A stretch of DNA of 6,822 bases from MWH-TA3 sp044353905 (GTDB taxonomy: Bacteria; Actinomycetota; Actinomycetes; Actinomycetales; Microbacteriaceae): contig JBILBA010000054.1 of NCBI GenBank assembly GCA_044353905.1, positions 1-6,822 of the forward strand, written 5' to 3'. Positions within the stretch are counted from its first letter, which is position 1, and the number at the start of each line of letters is the position of its first letter. Below are positions 1 through 5,099 of this stretch, one piece after another. The translations under genes were made by a program, and so were the position numbers. Under the pieces are notes generated by a model that saw nothing but the letters and a program-made list of their open reading frames with translations, searched no databases and was not told the DNA's origin.

Positions 1-1477
1 TCTCTCTTTTGGTTTCCACTCCCCATTTTTGGGCAGCGGTAGCTTTTGATTCGTGGTCTTCAAGAAAGGGCCAGGCAAGTGCTCCGTGGAAGATGTTGCC
101 TCCTGGGAGCCTGAGAACATCTTCAAGGTCTTGAGTGGTCTTTACCTCTATACAGAGCTCACCATTCGCGTCAGTCATCAGTAGATCCTCGATGTTTTCT
201 GCCAGAACTGAATTCAAAGAGTCAAGCACGGCCTGCTTAAGATTTTCTCGCATTTCGTCTTGGTCTTTGCCATCAAGTAGAGAGTGTGGGGTGTGTAGGG
301 CAAAAACTGTGAGCGTCTGGACGCCTTGCTCCTGTAATGCCTTGGAAAGAATGCTTGGATCAGTCAGTGAGTGGCAATAGATCTCGCATGGCAAGGGACT
401 AGGTATCTCACCATTGGAGGCTTGCTCAAAGGCACTTTGTAGCTGGCTGTAGTTTTCGTTGATGTGGAATGTTCCGCCGAAGGCGGCTACCGGATCCAAG
501 GACCGGTCCTTGAGTTTGGGTAAGCGCTTCAACAATAGGTTTACTTTCACCTGAGCGCCATCCATCTTTGTGCCCGCTGGAACTACGTCTTCTACTCCGG
601 TTAGTTTCTCTAACTCTGTTGGAGAAACATTGGCCAGAACATACTTGCCTTGGATCGAGTGCTGGTTTCCTTGCTGGCTGTATACAACTGTGTTGTCTTG
701 ACCTATGGAGCGCACATCGCAATCGGCGAGCAAGGTAACCCCAAGTCGCTTGGCGACTTTGTAAAGAGAGTCTGTGACCTGACCCATACCACCGATAGGA
801 ATGTTCCAGTCTCCTGTTTCGTTACCGATCACGTGATACAAAAAGCACTTGTTGACATCTAGATTTTGATCAAGATTGGAACCAAAGGTTCCAATCAAAC
901 CATCTGTTAGAACTACTCCTCTAACTAGATCCGATTCAAAGCTTTCTTCAATAACTTGGCCTACCGGTTGCTCTATGAATTCTTCCCAGATCTGGTCACT
1001 ACCGGAAAGCTCCTTTAGTTTTGCCCTAGCTTCAGATCTGGTTGGAAGTGGATCAAGCACTGTTGGAAATAGTGCTTTAGCTAGCAAGGTGGTCTTTCTA
1101 TAGAACTCATGCCAGGCTTCTGCATCTTTGGTTGTCCCGATTGATTCAAACGAGGAAGCAGTTGCTGACTTGTCTTGGTTATCTACCAGCAGACCCTTAT
1201 CGGTTCCAGGTTGCGGTGTATAAGAGGAGTAGCGCCTGGGGGCTAGTTGGATATCTAGCTTTAGGTCTTCAATGATCTTTTTTGGAAGAAGTGATACTAG
1301 GTAGGAGTATCTCGAAAGCTTGGCCTCTACTCCAGCAAAGGTTTGCTCAGACACCGCAGCACCACCGAAGGCGGAGAGCCTTTCCAGCACAGTGACTTTC
1401 AGTCCGGCTTTGGCAAGATAGCAGGCTGCGGTTAGGCCATTATGTCCCCCACCTACTACTACGACGTCTGTATTCAT
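1..1477 (-). CDS. PYROXD2-like / phytoene-dehydrogenase-related FAD-dependent oxidoreductase, C-terminus off the window
   Basis: Reading the minus strand from the ATG at 1477 gives 492 residues with no stop before the window edge, so the gene is partial at its C-terminus. The N-terminus is a classic dinucleotide-binding beta-alpha-beta unit: GGGHNG at residues 9-14 (GxGxxG) and Glu32 at the end of the second strand, which would bind the FAD ribose. It is followed by the family signature FGGAAVSE (about 36-43) and, near the cut end, NIFHGALAWPF. These match the COG1233 group, in particular the PYROXD2-like subgroup of about 520-530 residues, so roughly the last 30-40 residues, including the C-terminal FAD-contacting glycine-rich motif, are missing here. 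The substrate of this subgroup is generally unknown; a true carotenoid desaturase role is possible but not supported by context. It is divergent from the sugar importer and probably functionally unrelated. The start is supported by the Rossmann motif position and the -10 box just upstream. Confidence 0.88.
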   Translation of the reverse strand, partial: MNTDVVVVGGGHNGLTAACYLAKAGLKVTVLERLSAFGGAAVSEQTFAGVEAKLSRYSYLVSLLPKKIIEDLKLDIQLAPRRYSSYTPQPGTDKGLLVDNQDKSATASSFESIGTTKDAEAWHEFYRKTTLLAKALFPTVLDPLPTRSEARAKLKELSGSDQIWEEFIEQPVGQVIEESFESDLVRGVVLTDGLIGTFGSNLDQNLDVNKCFLYHVIGNETGDWNIPIGGMGQVTDSLYKVAKRLGVTLLADCDVRSIGQDNTVVYSQQGNQHSIQGKYVLANVSPTELEKLTGVEDVVPAGTKMDGAQVKVNLLLKRLPKLKDRSLDPVAAFGGTFHINENYSQLQSAFEQASNGEIPSPLPCEIYCHSLTDPSILSKALQEQGVQTLTVFALHTPHSLLDGKDQDEMRENLKQAVLDSLNSVLAENIEDLLMTDANGELCIEVKTTQDLEDVLRLPGGNIFHGALAWPFLEDHESKATAAQKWGVETKRE

Positions 1478-1483
1478 TCTCCA

Positions 1484-1489
1484 ATTATG
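1484..1489 (-). promoter_or_regulatory. Candidate -10 box of the oxidoreductase gene, leaderless arrangement
   Basis: On the minus strand CATAAT (five of six matches to TATAAT) is followed by six bases and then the ATG at 1477. That places the expected transcription start on or next to the A of the ATG. The only GGAG nearby lies almost against the ATG, too close to be a useful ribosome binding site. No convincing -35 hexamer is visible 16-18 bases upstream. Leaderless mRNAs are common in actinobacteria; the assignment here is inference from spacing. Confidence 0.45.
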
Positions 1490-1525
1490 GGGTACCCACA
1501 AAAAGCCAGTGCTGCCAGCATGGGC

Positions 1526-1542
1526 TCAAACCCTTGGTTTGA
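1526..1542. repeat. Inverted repeat TCAAACC-CTT-GGTTTGA, candidate operator
   Basis: Two perfect 7-bp arms separated by 3 bp make a 17-bp dyad, the size of a typical dimeric repressor site. It lies about 40 bp upstream of the plus-strand promoter candidate and about 37 bp upstream of the minus-strand -10 box, so it could serve either gene. Its core AACCCTTGG (1529-1537) recurs exactly at 1649-1657, 120 bp downstream, though there it sits in a different dyad register. No regulator gene is in the window; function is inferred from symmetry only. Confidence 0.4.
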
Positions 1543-1543
1543 C

Positions 1544-1565
1544 GGGGATTTTGGGGGACAGGGGG
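1544..1565 (+). other. Cluster of three G-tracts
   Basis: Runs of 4, 5 and 5 guanines occur at 1544-1547, 1553-1557 and 1561-1565, with loops of 5 and 3 bases. A further GGG at 1522-1524 and GGGG at 1597-1600 are at longer distance. This could support a long-loop or intermolecular G-quadruplex on the plus strand but is not a canonical four-tract motif. Confidence 0.25.
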
Positions 1566-1580
1566 ATTGTTATCAACCCG

Positions 1581-1609
1581 TTACTGTGACAACGAAGGGG
1601 CTTTGTAAT
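1581..1609 (+). promoter_or_regulatory. Weak candidate promoter of the sugar importer operon
   Basis: TTACTG at 1581-1586 and TGTAAT at 1604-1609 are separated by 17 bases, a standard sigma-70-type spacing; the -35 is poor and the -10 has five of six consensus bases. A start near 1616 would give a leader of about 95 nt containing the paired hairpins at 1634-1660 and the palindrome at 1674-1689. No better pair was found nearer the gene, but the call is tentative. Confidence 0.3.
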
Positions 1610-1633
1610 GCTGGGCTAGCCTTATGGATGTGA

Positions 1634-1660
1634 TTGGGCCTGGGGGCCAACCCTTGGGCC
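1634..1660 (+). repeat. Direct repeat of TTGGGCC flanking its near-complement; two mutually exclusive hairpins
   Basis: TTGGGCC occurs at 1634-1640 and again at 1654-1660, start to start 20 bp (about two helical turns). The CCAA at 1647-1650 can pair with the first TTGG (1634-1637) or with the second (1654-1657), and each stem can be extended past one G-G mismatch by two G-C pairs. The two structures exclude each other. They could be tandem protein sites on one face of the helix or a small RNA switch in the leader; both ideas are inference. Confidence 0.35.
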
Positions 1661-1665
1661 GTAAA

Positions 1666-1689
1666 CAATCAAATTGATTGATCAATCAA
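1666..1689. promoter_or_regulatory. Palindrome TTGATTGATCAATCAA with an extra half-site, candidate operator
   Basis: A perfect 16-bp palindrome occupies 1674-1689, centred between 1681 and 1682. Immediately upstream, CAATCA (1666-1671) forms a second dyad with the TGATTG at 1675-1680 (3-bp spacer), so three alternating half-sites lie in 24 bp. One more TGATTG lies at 1631-1636. The palindrome ends 10 bp before the Shine-Dalgarno sequence, so a bound protein would block transcription elongation or initiation of the importer. The centre is TGATCA rather than the CG typical of LacI-family operators, leaving MarR-, TetR-, GntR- or other-type regulators open. Confidence 0.55.
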
Positions 1690-1699
1690 ACCGATAAAT

Positions 1700-1705
1700 A
1701 AGGAG
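1700..1705 (+). promoter_or_regulatory. Ribosome binding site of the substrate-binding protein gene
   Basis: AAGGAG sits five bases before the ATG at 1711. It is the strongest Shine-Dalgarno match in the window and fixes the start of the lipoprotein gene, in line with high expected expression of a binding protein. Confidence 0.8.
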
Positions 1706-1710
1706 AACTA

Positions 1711-3060
1711 ATGAGGGCAACTATTCGCCGTCGTTCAACAATTGGTGTCGCAACTCTTGCAGTTGCTGCGCTAGCTCTATCGGGTTGTGCACCAGCAGCG
1801 GAAGATACAGCCGCTACTGGAGACTGCGCCGCCTATGCAGATTACCTAGGCAACGAGGGTACCGAGGTTGAGATGTACACAACCATCGTTAGCCCAGAGG
1901 CCGACCTATTCCAAGAGTCATTCGCGGAATTTGAAGAGTGCACCGGCATCACCATCAACTGGAACGGAAGCCAGGAGTTCGAAGCTCAGCTACCTGTTCG
2001 CGTTGAGGGTGGAACTGCACCTGACCTAGCTATTTTCCCACAGCCAGGTCTTCTAAAGAAGATGGTTGAGACTGGCAAGATGGTTGCTGCTTCTGACGCA
2101 CTAGCTGCATCAGTAGACGCTAACTACACTCCAGACTGGAAGAACTACGGAACCGTTGACGGAACCTTCTACGCTGCTCCACTAGGTGCAAACGTAAAGT
2201 CCTTCGTATGGTACTCACCAAAGACTTTTGCTGACAATGGCTGGGAAATCCCAACCACTTGGGCAGAGCTACTAACCCTTTCTGACACAATTGCCGAGTC
2301 TGATGTTCAGCCTTGGTGTGTTGGTTTCGGTTCCGGTGACGCTACCGGTTGGGTTGGAACTGACTGGATGGAAGACCTAATGCTTCGTTTCCAGGACGCA
2401 GAGACCTACGACAAGTGGGTATCCAACGAGATGAAGTTCGACGACCCTAAGGTTGCCGAAGTTCTAGCTGAAGCTGGAAAGATCCTGAAGAACCCTGACT
2501 ACGTAGGCGACGTTGCTTCTATTGCAACCACAACCTTCCAGGATGGTGGAGCAGGTATCGTTGACGGTTCTTGCGCAATGCACCGTCAGGCATCATTCAT
2601 CGGTGGAATCCTTCAGGGTGACTACGCAGCAACAATCGTTACCCCAGAAGACACCGACGTTGAGGGTGGAATTACCACTTTCTACTTCCCTGGTGTATCT
2701 GCTGACAACAAGCCAGCTTTGGGTGGTGGAGAGTTCGTAGGAGCTTTCTCTGACCGTCCAGAAGTACAGGCTGTTCAGCTATACCTAACCACAGCTGAGT
2801 GGAACAACAAGAAGGCCGCTTTGGGTACTTGGTTCTCCGCTCACTTAGGTCTAGACACTGCAAACGTTGCTGACCCAGTAAACGCTGTAGCTGTTGAGAT
2901 CCTTCAGAACGCAACCACCTTCCGCTTCGACGCATCAGACTTGATGCCAGCAGCTGTTGGAGCAGGTTCTTTCTGGAAGGAAATGACCGCTTGGGTTGCA
3001 GAGGACAAGGCAGATGCTGACGTGCTAGAGGCCATTCAGGCTTCTTGGCCAGCCAGCTAA
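1711..3060 (+). CDS. Sugar ABC transporter substrate-binding lipoprotein (CUT1 family, AglE-like)
   Basis: The 449-residue product is a family 1 extracellular solute-binding protein that would capture an oligosaccharide or glucoside outside the cell membrane and deliver it to the two permeases encoded downstream. It begins with a basic segment (three Arg at 6-8), a hydrophobic stretch and the lipobox LSGC, giving lipid attachment at Cys26. The mature start, YTTIVSPE at about 56-63, GSQEFEAQLPVR and TAPDLAIFPQPGLL, and the segment GTFYAAPLGANVKSFVWYSP are typical of the AglE-type alpha-glucoside binding proteins. Four further cysteines (39, 77, 203, 288) could make two disulfides, with C39-C77 the likely first pair. 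Length is normal and the frame is intact. Codon use is distinctive: by hand count 17 of 28 leucines are CTA, one CTG, none CTC, while Asn is almost always AAC, suggesting strong expression. A hairpin follows the stop. Family assignment is firm; the exact sugar is not. Confidence 0.93.
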   Translation: MRATIRRRSTIGVATLAVAALALSGCAPAAEDTAATGDCAAYADYLGNEGTEVEMYTTIVSPEADLFQESFAEFEECTGITINWNGSQEFEAQLPVRVEGGTAPDLAIFPQPGLLKKMVETGKMVAASDALAASVDANYTPDWKNYGTVDGTFYAAPLGANVKSFVWYSPKTFADNGWEIPTTWAELLTLSDTIAESDVQPWCVGFGSGDATGWVGTDWMEDLMLRFQDAETYDKWVSNEMKFDDPKVAEVLAEAGKILKNPDYVGDVASIATTTFQDGGAGIVDGSCAMHRQASFIGGILQGDYAATIVTPEDTDVEGGITTFYFPGVSADNKPALGGGEFVGAFSDRPEVQAVQLYLTTAEWNNKKAALGTWFSAHLGLDTANVADPVNAVAVEILQNATTFRFDASDLMPAAVGAGSFWKEMTAWVAEDKADADVLEAIQASWPAS

Positions 3061-3083
3061 GCTGATTCCAAGCACAAGTAACT

Positions 3084-3125
3084 GAAATTGTGTGGGCCCT
3101 GATGAAAATCAGGGCCCACACTTTC
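3084..3125 (+). promoter_or_regulatory. Intercistronic hairpin between binding-protein and permease genes
   Basis: GTGTGGGCCCTGAT (3090-3103), a GAAA loop (3104-3107) and ATCAGGGCCCACAC (3108-3121) form a perfect 14-bp stem. GAAA at 3084-3087 can further pair with TTTC at 3122-3125 across a 2-base bulge. No run of T follows, so it is not a standard terminator. Placed 30 bases after the binding-protein stop and 23 before the permease ATG, it most likely stops 3' decay and/or partly attenuates transcription, so that binding protein exceeds permease, as the malE-malF intergenic elements do in enteric bacteria. Confidence 0.75.
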
Positions 3126-3147
3126 ACTACAACTGGGAAAGACCTAA

Positions 3148-4158
3148 ATGTTTGCTATTGACATAGTCGCCAGAAAAACTGGCTGGGAGATTATTGCTCC
3201 CAATCTGATTATGTTGGTACTTGGCCTTTTGGCATTTGCCGCAATTATATTTTTGATGTTTGTCTTGGCAGAGCGCAGCTCGGTCAAAGCTCAAGAGTGG
3301 GTCAAGTACCTGGTCTTTTTGGTACCAGCCCTGGTGCTGCTAATAATTGGATTGATTTACCCAGCGATAAGAACTTTGATCATGTCGTTTATGGATGCCG
3401 ACAGCGAAGTTTTTGTGGGGATGGACAACTACGTTTGGGCCTTTACCAGACCAGAAATTCTCCAGGTATTAGGTACTACCGCGATTTGGGTAATTGCTGC
3501 GCCGTTGGCATCTACTTTTATTGGTCTAGTGATTGCCTATCTAACCGACCGGATGAAATCAGCTTCCGCGGTAAAGTCACTGATATTTATGCCCATGGCA
3601 ATCTCGATGGTGGGAGCTTCCATCATTTGGAAGTTCGTATACGACTTTGAACCAAATCTAAAAAAGATCGACATCGGCCTACTGAGCGCATTTGCTAAGG
3701 CCCTGGGCTTCACCACTCCACCAAACTGGTTGCTGGAGAACCCACTAAACACCTTCTTGCTGATAGCGGTAATGATCTGGATTCAAACTGGCTTTGCCAT
3801 GGTGGTCTTATCTGCTGCCATGAAGAACATCCCAGACGAGGTAGTAGAAGCCTCGATGCTTGATGGCGCTAGCCAGCTAAAGCGCTTTGTTCAGATAACT
3901 GTCCCGATGATTAGGTCCTCGATTGTTGTGGTTTTGACAACGATCACCATTGGGACCTTGAAGGTGTTCGATATTGTTCGGACCATGACCGGTGGTAACT
4001 TTCAGACCAACGTTATAGCCAATGAGATGTATTCCCAGACCTTCAGGGCGCTGAACTATGGAACCGGTAGCGCCCTGGCCATCATCTTGTTCTTGGGTGT
4101 GGTGCCAATTATTTGGTACAACATTCGTCAGCTCAAGCTCGATAGAACGGAGCGATGA
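3148..4158 (+). CDS. Sugar ABC transporter permease 1 (MalF/AglF-like, CUT1)
   Basis: The 336-residue integral membrane protein would form half of the channel of the sugar importer in the cytoplasmic membrane. Hydrophobic segments are visible at about 16-40 (an additional N-terminal helix ahead of the usual one), 52-80, 109-132, 142-166, 201-223, 257-276 and 305-324. The cytoplasmic EAA loop that docks on the ATPase reads EASMLDG at 234-240 with Pro253 closing it. The sequence as a whole fits AglF-like permeases, where such an N-terminal extension is usual. The ATG at 3148 has only a weak GGGAAAG upstream (3135-3141), in contrast to the strong site of the binding protein, which fits lower expression. 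The gene is preceded by a hairpin and overlaps the next gene. Codon use is more mixed (TTG, CTG frequent) than in the binding protein. An alternative later start would remove the first helix, but the family comparison favours this one. Confidence 0.92.
   Translation: MFAIDIVARKTGWEIIAPNLIMLVLGLLAFAAIIFLMFVLAERSSVKAQEWVKYLVFLVPALVLLIIGLIYPAIRTLIMSFMDADSEVFVGMDNYVWAFTRPEILQVLGTTAIWVIAAPLASTFIGLVIAYLTDRMKSASAVKSLIFMPMAISMVGASIIWKFVYDFEPNLKKIDIGLLSAFAKALGFTTPPNWLLENPLNTFLLIAVMIWIQTGFAMVVLSAAMKNIPDEVVEASMLDGASQLKRFVQITVPMIRSSIVVVLTTITIGTLKVFDIVRTMTGGNFQTNVIANEMYSQTFRALNYGTGSALAIILFLGVVPIIWYNIRQLKLDRTER
4149..4152 (+). promoter_or_regulatory. Ribosome binding site inside the end of permease 1
   Basis: GGAG lies in the last codons of permease 1. 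It is five bases before the ATG at 4158 but only two before the overlapping ATG at 4155. Both ATGs are in the same frame (the product begins Met-Met), so initiation may in fact occur at 4158; the protein differs by one residue. The arrangement also suits termination-reinitiation coupling. Confidence 0.5.
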
Positions 4159-5099
4159 TGAGTAAGAAATCAGCAACCAAGGGTTTGAACCTAACCAAGG
4201 GAAGCCAGCGGATGAAAGACGCCTTCAGTTCTCCTTGGGCTTCGGCTGCAGCAATAATTATTGCTATTTTCTGGACTATTCCAACCTTTGGTTTGTTAGT
4301 TAGCTCCGTCAGGCCAGAAAAAGATATCAACGCAACCGGTTGGTGGACAATTCTTGAGAACCCAAACTTTACGCTGGAAAACTATCAGAACGTTCTGTTT
4401 CTTGGCTCCTCCGTTACCCCACCACTTAGCCAGTATTTCTTCAACAGTTTTGCAATCACCATACCGGCAGCAATTTTCCCGCTAACGATTGCAGTGTTTG
4501 CCGCCTATGCTTTGGCTTGGTTTGATTTCAAGGGCAAAGACTTTATCTTCTTTAGCATCTTTGCTCTTCAGGTAATTCCACTTCAGATGTCGCTAGTTCC
4601 ACTTCTTCAGTTGTTTGCCAAGGGCTTCATGATTGGCGAGGATGTGATCATTCCGCCGCTTGGAATCACCGGAACCTATATTCCTATCTGGATAGCACAC
4701 ACCATATTCGCTTTGCCGCTTGCAATCTTCCTGATGCACAACTTCCTACGGCAAATTCCTCGCGAGCTAATTGAAGCTGCCCGAGTTGATGGCGCTGGTT
4801 GGTTCTCGCTGTTTAGACAAGTGGTTTTGCCACTAAGCATTCCGGCGATTGCTTCTTTTGCAATCTTCCAGTTCTTGTGGGTTTGGAATGACCTACTTGT
4901 TGGTCTGACATTCGGTGGAGGCAAGAAGGACATTGCCCCGTTAACCGTGCGCTTGGCGGAGATGGTTGGAACTAGAGGATCTGGCTGGGAGACACTAACC
5001 GCCGGTGCCTTTGTCTCGATGGTTGTCCCATTGATCGTGTTCTTTGCTCTCCAGCGATATTTCGTACGCGGATTGCTAGCAGGATCTGTAAAGGGCTAG
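4155..5099 (+). CDS. Carbohydrate ABC transporter permease 2 (MalG/AglG-like, CUT1)
   Basis: The 314-residue protein is the partner permease, expected to pair with permease 1 in the membrane. It has the six-helix layout of MalG-type subunits: segments near 31-52, 97-121, 130-155, 172-196, 228-250 and 283-303. The EAA loop is very clear, EAARVDG at 207-213 with Leu-Pro at 225-226, the region that contacts the ATPase. The C-terminus QRYFVRGLLAGSVKG is typical of the family. The start overlaps the stop of permease 1 as ATGA, so the two are translationally coupled; an equally good ATG lies one codon later at 4158. Its stop overlaps the stop of the convergent GH1 gene. No nucleotide-binding subunit follows, so a shared ATPase of the MsmK/UgpC kind encoded elsewhere is expected by inference. 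Confidence 0.92.
   Translation: MMSKKSATKGLNLTKGSQRMKDAFSSPWASAAAIIIAIFWTIPTFGLLVSSVRPEKDINATGWWTILENPNFTLENYQNVLFLGSSVTPPLSQYFFNSFAITIPAAIFPLTIAVFAAYALAWFDFKGKDFIFFSIFALQVIPLQMSLVPLLQLFAKGFMIGEDVIIPPLGITGTYIPIWIAHTIFALPLAIFLMHNFLRQIPRELIEAARVDGAGWFSLFRQVVLPLSIPAIASFAIFQFLWVWNDLLVGLTFGGGKKDIAPLTVRLAEMVGTRGSGWETLTAGAFVSMVVPLIVFFALQRYFVRGLLAGSVKG

Larger units (their letters stand above)
1478..1710. other. Divergent control region between oxidoreductase and sugar importer
   Basis: This is the longest gene-free stretch, 233 bp. An open frame of 63 codons inside it (1442-1633, plus strand) overlaps the oxidoreductase start and has no ribosome binding site or recognisable protein, so I regard it as non-coding. 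The region holds, in order, a -10 box for the minus-strand gene, a 7+3+7 inverted repeat, three closely spaced G-tracts, a weak plus-strand promoter candidate, a pair of mutually exclusive short hairpins, a 16-bp palindrome with additional half-sites, and a good Shine-Dalgarno sequence. Each is listed separately. Density of dyads suggests a repressible promoter for the importer. Confidence 0.6.

Noticed and set aside
426..862. Open frames on both strands inside 1-1477 other than the oxidoreductase frame
   Set aside because: The minus-strand frame starting at 1477 is continuous for 492 codons with clear FAD-binding and family motifs, so the shorter frames are shadows.
1..1477. Carotenoid biosynthesis desaturase (CrtI) assignment
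   Set aside because: The motifs fit the PYROXD2-like branch better than CrtI, and no other carotenoid gene is adjacent; the broader family name is safer.
1442..1633. Open frame of 63 codons on the plus strand in the control region
   Set aside because: It begins inside the oxidoreductase gene on the other strand, has no ribosome binding site, its composition follows the G-tracts and dyads, and it resembles no protein family I know.
3090..3121. The intercistronic hairpin as an intrinsic terminator ending the operon
   Set aside because: The stem is strong enough, but what follows is CTTTCACT, not a T-run, and the permease genes downstream clearly belong with the binding protein.
2672..3127. 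151-codon open frame antisense to the end of the binding-protein gene
   Set aside because: It lies almost wholly opposite a well-supported gene, runs through the intercistronic hairpin, and its translation has no recognisable domain; it is a by-product of the coding bias of the sense gene.
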